Origin: Motacilla alba alba
Lineage: Eukaryota; Chordata; Aves; Passeriformes; Motacillidae
DNA: 64,000 nt
Direction of reading: 5' to 3'
Assembly (NCBI RefSeq): GCF_015832195.1
Contig: NC_052017.1
Coordinates: forward strand, 65,783,801 to 65,847,800
Part shown: one piece after another, positions 24,800 through 36,300 of the stretch
Position numbering within the stretch: the first letter of the stretch is position 1
How the letters are laid out: every line of letters begins with the position of its first letter
Notes under the pieces: model-generated
The model's database searches: none
The model's input: the letters and a program-made list of their open reading frames with translations, nothing else
What the model was told of the DNA's origin: nothing
Position numbers and translations under genes: made by a program

Positions 24800-26940
24800 C
24801 AAATAAATTTGAATTTTAGGGAATGATAAAATTCTGAGCCCTTAGAAGGGCTAAGATGATAGATGGGATTCATTTGGTGCCCTGGTTCCTAAATCTCTGA
24901 GTAGCATTTGAAATAGGCTTTGGTTCTAGGGGTCACTTAGCTACCTCAGAATATTTTTCTCCCAGATACTAAATATGTGATTAAAGAGTCAGCTGCCTGT
25001 AAGGCTATTGGCTTGTTTCCCTAACCCAGGAAGGACTAACTCCTGCCAAAATCTTTTTCAGGCTTTTCCCTCAGGCTGACTTTATTAATTCAGGAGGAAA
25101 AAAAAGAAGAAGAAAAGAAAAAGAAACCATCTCTCACAAAACATGAGCTGCAGGGGCCATTTCCTCATGCTGCAGCTCTTCTTGCACTAAAGCCAACATC
25201 TCTCCTTTTATTCCTCATCTTAATGAGCTTTCTCAACTCTTGGTAAGCTCCTTCTGACCTAAATGAGTCAGGGAATGGGCAGAAGTTTCTGCCTCCTGGG
25301 GCCCTTGACCCTTAACGTGGCTGCTTCTCCTGCTGTCGTGCCTGACCTCAAACTCCAGGACTGGCATTAAACTCTTTAGGAAATTAGCACGGTAGACATA
25401 TAGTTAAGCACCTACTTGGATATCCAATTTCTAGCTTCTGTTTCTGAGAACTTGCCTGCTGTTCCCTCTGCTGTAAGGCAGGATGTGGTTATTGCTGGCA
25501 TTAAATGTTGTTCTGCATCCTTAACTTCTCGTGGAAGGGAAAAAGTGAGCGAGGTACTCCACAGAGTGGAAGCAAGGTGCTCACATGAAGCTGTCAGCTT
25601 GCTCAGCATTAGAGCTGTATTTGTACCAACTCATGCTTCATAAAGTCAATCCTGCTTCTGTTGTAGCATTTCTGCTACGGCTCCCTAAATAGAATAATTG
25701 GCCAGTTTGCTCAAAACATGGCCTCAGTCTCTAGAGGGCAGGTAGAATAGAGACCACGTTATTACAGTGAGCCACAGCCCAGCACTCTGTCATTTAAATG
25801 TCATGAAGCACAAAGATGGATGTTGCATAAATATCAATGTGGGCAGAACAAAGGCCCCATTCTATAGATGGCCAGCAGTGCGCACAGTTTAAGGGGAAGT
25901 GCTCCAAGTCACTATGATGTATGGAGGTGAAAAGCATAAAGAAGGCCAACTTTGCCCTCCCAAATGCTACCAGTGTTTCCCAGGCTCGCACAAGCAGGTG
26001 CCAAGCAGAGCAATAACAGCCTTCAAAGAGTTATCCTTTCCCTATCTCAGAGTCACTGTTACCTCCTGCTTTGGGGTGCTGAAACCTCCTTTGTTAGGTC
26101 TGTTCTCCACAACCGATATGTTCATACATTTATATACCAAATATTTCCCTCTCAGTGCCTGTCATGCCTATATCACACCTTGATAGCATGACCAGCCACT
26201 TGATTTCCCTCTTTGTAGTGCAAGGTTGTCACCACCTACAATCCCAAGACCTGAGAATGTCTCTAGGTTGTTATAGTTTATATTAAAAGAGCAGTTAGGC
26301 AGCACTAATGCTCTCTGTAATTGCAGAAGGATCATGCAATACATTATTTCATGTTAAATAAACATCTATGTCTTTTAATCCTACAGAAAGGATTTTTTTC
26401 ATTTGTTTTTGTTTTAATCTGTTTTTGCTGATGTTGAATTTAATGGAAGGGAAAATTTTAATGCAATTCAAAACAGGTCTTTTTTGAAGCAGGCACAGGA
26501 GATCAAAAAACCTGCCCTATGCTGGCAATAACTTTTAGTTAGAACAGCTAGGAAGGTTTGATCAGATTCTAGTTCTCCCAGTGGGGTGAATAGAGAAGGA
26601 GGCCAAAAAGACAAACTGGAGGGGAAAAAAAGGATTTCTTTTTGAAGGTGTAGTTCTAGTTCCTTCCCACATGCATCTCCACAAGGGTAATAAAAGCAAG
26701 TGGCTTCCTGCTCCTTGTTCCTACCATAAGTTTGAGATTTTGTGTCATTTGACAAGGGTTACTGTCACTTAATAATTTCTAAAAGGCATTAGGTGAAAAT
26801 GGCACTTTGCTAACAATTTGAAAAGAGAGACTCCTGTCCACCTGTCCTAAATGTTCTATAATCTAGGGACAAATCTTTCCAAATCCTGTGGCTCCGCAGC
26901 TCATGTTTATGCCACAAGGGCTCAGGAGCTCTCAGGAGTC
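24800..26940. other. Unassigned noncoding DNA
   Basis: No gene or named repeat is recognised. Purine-rich AAAAGAAG stretches occur near 25097-25122. Frames of 65-95 codons at 25412-26191 overlap on both strands and look like chance. Confidence 0.5.
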
Positions 26941-27275
26941 AGCACTATTTCGGCAAGATCATTTTCTGAATGAAGTCAGTGGGAATTTTGCCAATGACTT
27001 CATTAGTTGAAGGCACAAGCTATAATTCAGAGGACCAGGATGTCAGAGCCAGACGAACAAGCTTAGAAGGGTGACAGCAACACGTGAAAAGGAAAAACTG
27101 GCAGAATGCATAACCCTTCTGTTTGAGGTGGACTTCAGCAGCTTGGGAAATAATAACTGGGATGAGGGGTGGAGAGGGAAGACTGCAGGAACAAATCCAT
27201 CTTGTGCTACATCCTTGACTAATTCCTTTGACTTCAGCAAGAGTTACTGGCCTGAGTAAGGTGAGGATTTAGAGG
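26940..27275. repeat. Possible ancient sauropsid interspersed repeat remnants
   Basis: Two stretches carry wording common in old sauropsid repeats. At 26972-27003 a 'gaagtcagtgggaattttgcca...tgacttc' segment includes the inverted pair GAAGTCA/TGACTTC. Near 27225-27265 there is 'tttgacttcagcaagagttactggcctgagtaaggtgaggattt'. I recall this texture from degraded elements but cannot name the family or set ends. Confidence 0.35.
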
Positions 27276-27279
27276 TGCA

Positions 27280-28560
27280 TGTTCCTACACAGCACAATGC
27301 ATGAACTGTAGACATTTACAAGCATTTCAGACTAACACCCAGCCTGTTAAAACCAGGAAACTGGCCACTTGGGATTAACCTTCCAGTATGATATTCATTA
27401 TTCACCAGCATGGCAATCCAACAGAGACTGACTATGAAGTCTGATATTCATTAAACTGCAGTACAGCATTTCTGAGGTGGCCCATGGTGCAGCCCTGTGT
27501 GTGTGCATTTCTGTGTGCGCACTTATGTATGTGTACTATAAAATATGATGGCAAGAGGGAGGGACGTATATTTTAGAAAGTACACAAATTCAGCACAAGC
27601 AGTGGCTGGCCTTGCAGGGATCTGTTAAAGATGCCAAGTAATGTTTGGCTTCCAGGTCAGACAATTTTTTTTTATCCTAAATCTACTCATGCAAAGACAT
27701 AGCTTATAGCTTGCAGATGGCTCATTCTGCTGATCTGCCAGTATTCACACTCAGAGTGTGGAATTATATCACATGAGCAAGGGGATTGCTGTCTTTTTCC
27801 ATGGCTTTGTTATTGCAGGCAAAAAAATACAGCTAACAAAAAAAAAAAAAAGGGGGGGGGGGCACTGAATCGTTATTTTTGGAGAGATTTTAAAATTTAA
27901 TTTAAAAAGACAAGGCAAACATGAGCTCCCAGTCAAACAGTATCTCTTACTCATATGTTTATCATGACAGCCAGAAAATAAGGATGGATTATATATTTTA
28001 AATAAAGGATCCACTAACACTATTAGGCAAAAGTTTTTTTTCTCTCACTTGGGTGCTTACTTGCATTTTTCATACTTTGAAAAATTCCCTGAACAATGGT
28101 AATCATTAAGAATAATTGCTAATGTTATAAATACTAACAGTCTCAAATTCATTAACAACACCAAGGAAAACAAATTAGTATGAATCCTTAGATTCAGTTT
28201 CTGAAAAGGAGAGACAATCTATTTACACAATATTATAATAAATTTCAAAATCTCTGTAGAGTTGTGCTTTTGTAAACCAGAAGTGATTGCATTAATTTAT
28301 TGACGTTATCTAGGGATTGTACCAATACAGCAAAGAAGGCTGACCTGTGAAATATGTAGTCTGTAAAAAAATACACAAGAAATCCATTGATGTAATTTGA
28401 TCTAAAGAAAAAGTTTAATATTTTGTTCTTTGGAAAATTATTTGGGTTAATAAAAGCTATTCACCCATTTGTCATTAAGTAGTTGGATGTTTTCATTCGC
28501 AAACACATTTTTTAAAAGGGAAGGGCTAAGTGTTTCACAACAGCTGCAAGACAACAGAAA
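27280..28560. other. Unassigned noncoding DNA
   Basis: Unique AT-rich DNA with a TG-rich patch near 27497-27535. No gene or named repeat is seen. Confidence 0.5.
27838..27862 (+). repeat. Poly-A/poly-G homopurine junction
   Basis: A run of 14 A is followed at once by 11 G. Such tracts are unstable and error-prone in sequencing, so exact lengths should be treated with caution. Confidence 0.9.
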
Positions 28561-28564
28561 TATG

Positions 28565-29046
28565 GAGCCACAAGAGATAGTTCAGCAAAGGGCCACTAAG
28601 ATGATGAAGGGACTAGAGCATCTCTCCCATGAGTGAAGGCTGGAAAAGCTGAGACAGACAGGACCGTTCTCTCAGAGGACAGACCACTCGAGGGGGGTCT
28701 TATTAGTGTATGTCAGTACCTGAAGGGAGGTTTGTGAAGAAGGACCCAGGTTCTTTCCAGTAGTGCCCAGTGACAGGACAAAATACAGAAGCATAGGCTG
28801 AAACACAGGAGGTTCTCTTTGAACATCAGGAAACATTTTTTCACTGAGGAAAAAGTGAGGATGACTGAGCACTGGCATAGGTTGCCCAGAGAGGTGGAGT
28901 GTTCTCCACCCTTGAAAACATTCAAAAGCTGTCTAGAAATAGTCCTGGGCAGCTTGTTCTAAAGGACCTTGTTTAAGCAGAGGAGCTGGACCAGATGACA
29001 TTCAGAGGTCCCTTCCAACCCCAACCAGCCTGTGGTTCTGTGATTC
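28565..29046 (+). mobile_element. CR1 LINE 3' end (plus strand)
   Basis: About 480 bp follow the sense CR1 layout. In order they show 'caaagggccactaagatgatgaagggactagagcatctctcc', 'tcagtacctgaaggga', 'agtgacaggacaa', 'ttgcccagagaggtggagt', 'ttcaaaagctgtctagaaatagtcctgggcagc', and the 3' end 'gaccagatgacattcagaggtcccttccaacc' finishing in TTCTGTGATTC at 29036-29046. It covers the last part of the ORF2 region and the 3' UTR, and is truncated at the 5' side. Frameshifts and stops make it nonfunctional. Its tail directly meets the tail of another CR1. Confidence 0.95.
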
Positions 29047-29051
29047 ATCAT

Positions 29052-29210
29052 TTCACAGCATCACAGCATCACAGCATCACAAAATATTCAGAGTTGGAAA
29101 GGACTCACAAGGATAATCAAGTCCAGCTCTTAAGTGAATGTTCCACATAGGGACTCAACACAAGCCCCACAACCTTGGGGTTGTTAGCACCATGCTCTAA
29201 CCAAGGTAAT
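29052..29210 (-). mobile_element. CR1 LINE 3' end (minus strand), tail to tail with its neighbour
   Basis: The plus strand begins with three copies of an 8-bp unit ATCACAGC (about 29052-29078), the antisense form of a CR1 tail array. Then come GAGTTGGAAAGGACTCACAA and GGATAATCAAGTCCAGCTC, the antisense CR1 3' end. The following 'cacaagccccacaaccttggggttgttagcaccatgctctaacc' fits the subfamily that mentions 'ccaacctt...accatgccc'. It is short, 5'-truncated and inverted relative to the plus-strand CR1 that ends only 5 bp away. Confidence 0.85.
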
Positions 29211-29214
29211 CTCA

Positions 29215-29925
29215 GGGTTTTTTTGGTTTTTGTTGGGGTTTTTTTGGTGGTGATTTGGTTGTGAAAGATGTCATTCAACTAAAATGAGCCTTTTTTGTTT
29301 GGGTGAGGAAAGTGGTAAGGAAGAGCAAAGAGATCGTTCTAGCCCGTCTTAGAGTACTGGTTTAAGCTTCCTCAGTTATGGCGGTGACACACAGTAAAGT
29401 TCAATCCTCTGTAGCTGTGTAGCTGTGAGGGTCACTGCCTCAGCCGTGTCAGAGGCCTACAGACAGACAGACAGACAGACCTGCTGATGGGAAGTGTAGC
29501 TCTCCAGACCAGAAGTTGCCCAGAGTGCCTGAGGCACGGTTGGGTTGACAAAAGTTCTTTTGCAGAAACTGTGCTCCTTGCACCATATAGTCCTCAGGCT
29601 CACTAGGAATGACTAGCCAGGGATCTTTGTGTGTAATAATACACGCCAAAAAGTATTTTCTTAACTAGTTAAGACTGAAGTTTATTTGGACAACTTTGCA
29701 GGATTTTGTCACACCACACGTGAGAAGAAAAGAGTTGTTGAGGAAACTCTATAATGAGGTTGCAGGATAGGTGCATTTGCAGGTGTTTGATTCCAGATGA
29801 TGATAAGTGAAACATAGGACAACAGACTGAAGTGGCAGTAATTTTTATTTGTGTTTCCACAATTCTTAAGAGACTCAGTCCTAGATTGATATCTCTATGA
29901 CAATCAGCATCCTCCAAAGATTAAT
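29215..29925. other. Unassigned noncoding DNA with GT-rich and ACAG simple repeats
   Basis: The segment opens with a T/G-rich low-complexity stretch (29216-29262). A clean (ACAG)n tetranucleotide of about five units sits at 29460-29480. Otherwise no gene or named repeat is recognised. Confidence 0.5.
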
Positions 29926-29929
29926 ATGA

Positions 29930-30760
29930 TGATTAGAGATGCAACAGATTACAACTGCAATATAAAGAAAGTTATTAATGCTTAACAAATGGATATCCAG
30001 GGAGTAAAAAGAAACATGGGAAAAAATATTGATAAGAAGGACAATAGACTTAAGTTTATGACATTTGAAGAAATGTAGGAAGGCAAGGAGAATTTCAAAG
30101 GAGGCTTTGAAATGTAGGTAATGGAGTGGCCCTGAAACTTTCTGTTGAATTTCTCCTGTAAATAAAGAGCAGAATAAAAGAGATCATGGGAATAATTTGA
30201 AAATTAACCTAAAAGCAGTTAAACATAAGCAAAAAAACCTTAAAAGTCAGCATACCTGTCCAAGCAATACAAAAAGAAGGGGTGCCAGGGTTTAATTAAA
30301 AGAATAGAAAATCCGTATCTGCAGCATTACCTGTAACAGCACAGAACTGTATTTGTCTAGAGAAACAAAATAAGAGAGAAGAAAATATTGAACCACCACA
30401 TGATAAAAATTCTTGTATACAAGAGTAAACAGATTTTCAAATAGAGAATAAGCATATGACTTTGAGCTGTTACTCAGAAAATCAGCAAACTTACAACCTT
30501 GAGAAGGTCACTGTAGAGAAAAGATCAAGTGAAAGAGGGTGACCATTTGTGAATCTACTTACAAAGGAGTAACCAAAAGAAAGGAATGATACAGAATATT
30601 CACCTAAGAGAAAAATAAGGGAACAAAGTTTCAGGAAGCGTGTACCCAGGGAAGAAGAAGAAGAGGATAAGGAAGTAGGGAATAGAGAACAGCAGATATG
30701 AGGAAAATAGAAAGAGCAACTAGGAATTCATCTAAATAGTAAATGCACTGTATTAAAGCA
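29930..30760 (+). other. A-rich, purine-skewed block of unknown origin
   Basis: For about 830 bp the plus strand is strikingly rich in A and G compared with flanking DNA, with many 'agaaaa', 'aaagga' and 'gaagaag' words. Strong A bias on one strand is typical of the sense strand of some retroelements. No frame over 60 codons survives and I could not match a LINE or LTR family. It may be an old eroded retroelement or a neutral strand asymmetry. Confidence 0.35.
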
Positions 30761-30769
30761 AGTTAAATA

Positions 30770-31485
30770 CATAAAGTTTTTTTCCAATACTACTCTTTTC
30801 AAAAACTGTGTCTGTTACAACAACCTTGCTGAGAGATCTTGAAGGGTGAGAAGGTAAGCCTGCAAAGCTCTGTTAGTAAAACTCTGTTAAAATTCTATCT
30901 AAGATACAAATATATCATATAGATTCTGCTCTGAGAGAAGAAAATTACCCTATTTGATAAGCACAAACTACTTGGAGAGCATTTTGATACATCCCTTGTC
31001 CAAGACAGAAAGCAGTAATAGTCAAATAATTTTCGAATTCCACTAAAAAATATATTTTAAGAGAGCATTTGGTCTCCTTTTCCCCCTATTTTTATCTATG
31101 CTAGGTTACCAATCCCTAAAGAGGATAATAGTTTCTAGAGCACTCCTTTGGGAGATTTCAGCTAGGTGTGGCCTAATTGTGAGATGTGCTGCCACATGAA
31201 AGCTTCTGCAGGGCAAGGAACAGAGATTATGTTAGCATTTTAATCATTCTGTGGTAGGCAAAACAGCAGGATTTGTAACCTGAAATGGCTACAGCACCCT
31301 TCCAAATAGGGTTTAAGTGACAAAGTCAAGTCAGGATATGCAGAATGAGGAAAATGCATCAAATAATCCGTGTGGAAAATCACATCAAAACGCCCTCAAC
31401 TCCAGTTGTGAAAACTCTTGAGAGGCATAATGAGAGATGGGGATCAACAGGGCTATGGAAAATAATGAACAATGACAATGAGGCA
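30770..31485. other. Unassigned noncoding DNA
   Basis: No gene or named repeat is recognised. Confidence 0.5.
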
Positions 31486-31489
31486 GCCT

Positions 31490-31660
31490 ACTCCAGAGTC
31501 AGATTTCTCATCTGTACCTCTTGGTTTTGTCCCTGATTCATGATGCTCTTTACCCATCTGAGAAAGAGGAACAGGGTTATTTTACAGGGTGGGGGGATGT
31601 GAACCTTAATTTGCTAACATTTCCAAAAGAATTGTGAGATCCTGAGATGAAGGGGCCAAA
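31490..31660 (+). mobile_element. MIR/CORE-like SINE remnant
   Basis: The order of words follows the 3' half of a MIR-type SINE: 'cagatttctcatctg', then 'acccatctgagaaagaggaacagggttattttacagggtgg', 'gatgtgaaccttaatttgctaacattt', and 'attgtgagatcctgagatgaag'. In the family these are 'cccatctgtaaaatggggat', 'cacagggttgttgtgaggattaat' and 'ctttgagatcctcggatgaa'. The copy is very diverged and its ends are approximate. Confidence 0.5.
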
Positions 31661-31669
31661 TTTAATGCT

Positions 31670-32140
31670 CATTGTTCAGGCTGTAGTCTGTCTGTGCTCA
31701 GACAGAACTCCCACTGAGACTGGGAGCTGAACAACAATTCCCGAAGTTGGTCCATTTTTCCTTGGCAAATGAGACAGTTGCAAAGTACAGTTCGTTTGCC
31801 TCATTCATTCAGTACCCTGGAGATACAGCATTATGGTTAGTTACACATCTCAGAAAGCTTCTTCAGCAATATTGCAATGGCTTTGAATTCTTACAAGGCT
31901 ATGCAGTCCAAGTAAAACAAAGCTACTGGCAAAAGTAATAAGCCAGCACTCCACACCTGATTAAACAGCATTGTTTTTAGCCTAGCACCATGCCAAGTCC
32001 TCGTGTCAATGTGGATGCACAGTATCCGAGAGCTGCTTAAAGTGAAGCTTTCACCACAGCAGCAGTGAGCAACTTGCTCTGTGAGCAGGTATGCCAAACG
32101 CTGTTTCTAAACTCAGCAGACTTCAGGAATCAAGCCCCTC
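31670..32140. other. Unassigned noncoding DNA
   Basis: No gene or named repeat is recognised. Confidence 0.5.
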
Positions 32141-32142
32141 TC

Positions 32143-32186
<44 letters not shown>

Positions 32187-32235
32187 AAAAAAAAGAAAAA
32201 AAAAACAACAAAAAAACAAACCAAAAAACCCCCAA
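32143..32235 (+). repeat. (CA)n plus long A-rich tract
   Basis: A short CA array runs into about 60 A interrupted by single G, then AAC and ACAA units. Apparent lysine-rich frames across it are artefacts. It may be the remains of a retroposon tail, but no element body is recognisable upstream. Confidence 0.9.
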
Positions 32236-32339
32236 CAAGAAAAGGCCCAACAACCCTTTCTCAAATCCCAGAGGTGATGGAATGTGAATTAGGGAAACTG
32301 AGCCCTTAAATGATCTGCACATGCACACACTACCTACAA

Positions 32340-32540
32340 CATTTTTGGTTGCTAACTGTAAGCAGCTGCCAATTTCCCTCTAATGCTCAGACGACTTGCT
32401 AACTGATCTGCAAGTCCCGAAAGTGTGTTATCTTTAATGTGCCTGTAATTTTGCTAAGAGCCTACTATTTATAGTGGGCCATTTATTTACTTATTTACCT
32501 TCAACTAATTAAAGCTATCATTTTTAAAAAATGTAGTGGA
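32340..32540. promoter_or_regulatory. Candidate conserved noncoding element with a MEF2-like site
   Basis: The segment contains CTATTTATAG (32465-32474), a perfect match to the MEF2 consensus, and a homeodomain core TAATTA (32506-32511). Simple repeats bound it on the far side. No frame or repeat family explains it. The evidence is motif-level only. Confidence 0.25.
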
Positions 32541-32562
32541 AAAGAAAAGCACACGCTTTTCT

Positions 32563-32593
<31 letters not shown>

Positions 32594-32594
32594 A
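32563..32594 (+). repeat. (TG)n microsatellite
   Basis: About 16 TG units with one TTTG interruption. Confidence 0.95.
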
Positions 32595-32599
32595 GAAAA

Positions 32600-33020
32600 C
32601 CCAATCTGTTCACTTAACTGGATGAATGTTACAAAAGTTCTGTTTTGCTTGGAAAAGCAATGCATGAGTAAAAGCTCCAAAACCCTAGCATTATTATCTC
32701 TAATTACAATTGGCAATATGTGGCAATCATAATTATTCATTTATGCAAAATAGCTTACAGTGTGTCTCATTTTTTATTCCCTGTTAAAGGATGGCTTGAC
32801 AAAAGAAGAAAAAAAAAAGATTATAGTGCTGAACATAATTGTGCTAAATGCTCAGTCATTTTGTTTAAAAAATACTGCAAAACTAAACTGCTATTTCTGC
32901 AGAGACAGAAAATGATTTAACTAAGATGTATAGTGTAGTCTGCAGGTGGCAATCCATCTAGAAAACATATTTCCCTGAAAATGAGAGATATTTCACAAAA
33001 AACTTTAAAGCATAATTTTT
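32600..33020. other. Unassigned AT-rich DNA
   Basis: No gene or repeat is recognised between the TG and AAAG microsatellites. Confidence 0.5.
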
Positions 33021-33027
33021 GAAGAAA

Positions 33028-33103
<76 letters not shown>

Positions 33104-33130
33104 GAAAGAAAGAAAAGAAAAGAAAGAAAG
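33021..33130 (+). repeat. (AAAG)n tetranucleotide array
   Basis: Around 25 GAAA/AAAG units, with minor interruptions toward the right end, make a 110-bp purine tract. The opposite strand reads as FLSFFLSF codons, an artefact. Confidence 0.97.
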
Positions 33131-33342
33131 CCTCCTTGTTTTAATCTAGCACATGCTTCTCCTGTTAGTAAAATGCAAATTTGCAAATAGTCGAAGGAGA
33201 GACCGTGACCATAATAACTCGCTCTGGTTCTGCAATATGACACTCTATTCTATTTCAGTTCTACCACAGTACACTAAGCAATTGAATAAGATCAAGTGAG
33301 CTTCATGACAAAAGAATAAGGAAGGACGAGTTCACGCTACTC

Positions 33343-33365
33343 ACATAAGTAATCCTTACTTATGT
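33343..33365. other. Perfect 10-bp hairpin with 3-nt loop
   Basis: ACATAAGTAA (33343-33352) and TTACTTATGT (33356-33365) are exact reverse complements around the loop TCC. Confidence 0.8.
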
Positions 33366-33369
33366 CTGT

Positions 33370-36300
33370 ATTTCTAGTGGAACATCACCCTAATTTAGGG
33401 TACTCAGAAAAGCCACAATTCATGGGAGTTGCCAGTCACGCTTTAATCAGGCACTTGGGGTCAGGGACTTTAGAGGACAACCTCCCCAAATAAAAAGGAC
33501 TCAGATTCAGGATGCAAGGTCTAGAGATTCAGTCTCATGAAAATAAATGCTGAGAAGGCTGCCAATTAAGAGAAGTTGGAAAGATACCCTAAAACCTGTC
33601 TGAAATAGACAGGGCAGCCTTAATCCTGACATGCTGCACCAGATCAGCAACCTTTACTCTTGGATCCAATCCCACTCCTTCTAGTGGAACAGCCTTCCCC
33701 CCATCACAGTTTTTCCTGTCTCAGAGCAAAACTGAAGGTAATGGAACTACTTTTGTGGAAAGGATCATCCACTCAACCAATGGGTTTCTTTGATGGCTGG
33801 GCATTTAAAAACTTTTTCAAAGTGTCTTAGATATATAAAAATTTAAGGGACTTTAAAATCAAATAGGAAGCAGATTTTTTTTTCTTGTGCTGATGGTGTT
33901 GATTAGACCAGAGGAAATGGAGATCACCATTGGAATGCATGGGAAAAACAGACTTCCAGAACAATATGATAAGTTGCACTATGTATTTTTTACCAAACAA
34001 AAATTGGTCAGCTTCAGAGTTTTTAAAAGAGTCTATTTTCTTCTCCTGACTTAATAAATGATGACAGAGAAGGAGGGAAGCATGGCAGAACATCATATAT
34101 TAAAAATTTTAAGTAATATAAATAAAATACAAATCTGAAAGAAACAAAGGACAGTATTGCCATTACTTTCCACTTGTTTTTACTATCAGACACAATAAAT
34201 GATTAGCATGGTAGCTCGTCTCTTTTTTTCTCTCTTGTGCACATGATTAGGATGCAGGAGATACCAACTAGACCCAGTGGTGATTGCTTACTATAGATAA
34301 TTCATTGTGCCTTGATCTATTACCACTAGAAGATATTTTCCACCCTTCACACAGAACCAGGAAGAAACACTCTGTTTGCATTACAGTAAATGTCAAAATT
34401 CATTTCTTAATCAGAATATATAGAGCTGGGTCCTGTGTCTGCTGTGCATATTATACCAGACAGCTCGTGCCTGCTCGGAGGTCTGGGTTTACTAACATAG
34501 TCATCATTTCCTTAACGCAGCACAACACCTGCATGAGATGCCCTGATTACAAAAACCAGATTGTTATGTTGTTCTGCACAGTGATCCACAAAAAATGATA
34601 TCAAACACCAGGACTTTAGATGTACCTTTGGAGCAATGAGAAAGAAAGCATTACCATCTCCTGTAGCAGATGAAGGGACAAGTGAAAGTCATCTACGAAA
34701 GGTACGCTTCAGTGAGGAAAGTTCAGATAGCTGAGAGTTGCAGCCCAGCCCTTCTCCAGTGGCAGTCTGAAACAAAATAACAAATTTTGATATCAACCAG
34801 AAAAGACCGGAAAAGACCACTTTTCCCAGCTATATGCAGCTTCCAGCCCACTCTAGCAATTCACATAGGTGAATGTCAAAGCAGAACATTATCACTCACT
34901 GACCTGGAGGCCTGGCTGCATTGTGGACAGAGTATTTATCACCCAGTCAATTGTCACAGGGATCACTGAGGACTGCTTGCATAAGTAAAGTAGCATGCAG
35001 AGGACTAAATATGTTACTTTAGGAGAAATGTACAGAATACAGCATTTCCAGCATGAAGAAACTGCCAGTTCTGTATCACTCTTCTAATTTTAGGCAGGCA
35101 TGCCAACCTGTCCAAAATTAAGAAATACAAACCAAAGACTATAAATCAAGACAACTATTTGGACGTAATAGTAGCATTCGTTTCAACACTTCTCCTAGAG
35201 CAAAAATTTGGGCTTTCTCCTACCTACATGTTCCATGTACTTCAATAATTTGGTCAGAATTGCTTCACTGGGGGTCAGCTCTGTCACTAAAATTATCTCA
35301 TGGCCATCAGAAATAAATGTATGACATATGTATTTTCTCCTATAGACCTGGCTTCTTGGCCAGGCCATATATTCCTTATGGCATTCAGAGAGTTGTGGCA
35401 GTCATAACATAATGACTGGATAAAGACAAGAATCATCTTTGAACCATAGGAAGAGTAAGGAAATCTCCAAGACAGCACAAACTGCAGACCTGAGTTATAA
35501 TTTCTAACAAGATTGTGGCTTAATACTTAAATTAATTCAGGTCAAATGTTACAATTAAAAATATTCTACTGTAAGAAAAAGTTTCGGCAAAGTTTCCTAA
35601 ATGAAACTTAAAGTGTGCAAGACAGTAGACTGTCCATCAGAAAAGCATTTTTTGTTTGGCATTTCTAGGCAGGCTTTTAATACAAGGAATCTTCTTTCCT
35701 CTTCCCTTTATAAAATAATGATTGGCTGGCACAGAAGGTGAAGATTCATTGTAATATGGATAATAACAATTGCAAAAATAATAAATATATTTTAAAATTA
35801 CAATAGCCGAAATAATTTCATTTTCATATGTCTCAAAATGACCATATGGTTTACCTGAAAGCTTTTTTCTGTCAATGTCTCAGTGATTTCACAAGCCACA
35901 TTCTTTCCACCAATATTATGGCTAGTAACATGGTATACAAGCACTAATCCTTCCCTCTTCATCCAAGACACTGATTTTTCTAGCCTTAGAATTATTGTCT
36001 TAAGTCGTTCATAAAGTGAAATTCTACCTTACACAAAATATAGTGGCTTTAGGTGAGTTTTTTCCTATATGTCTTGTTAGTACAGTGTGTCTCTCCAGAG
36101 TATCAACAGGCCTGTTTTTAAAGAGAACAGATCTCCCTATCTTGGAGATAGTTTTCACAATCTTAAGTTATATTTATCCATAGTTTTCTATGGTATTATA
36201 TATAATATTTGGAAATGCAATCTGAATAATAACTAATTCATCCTCTGGCTGGGAATTAATTTGCCTTATCTCAGTTTTTCATATGTGGAAAAAATACAAA

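Noticed and set aside
24673..24873. Hydrophobic 66-codon minus frame that looks like a membrane protein
   Set aside because: It comes from low-complexity AAAC/AAATAA sequence read on the other strand.
32065..32328. Lysine-rich plus frames and a phenylalanine-rich minus frame
   Set aside because: They are produced by the A-rich tract.
33021..33243. 108-codon minus frame with FLSFFLSF pattern
   Set aside because: It is the translated AAAG microsatellite.
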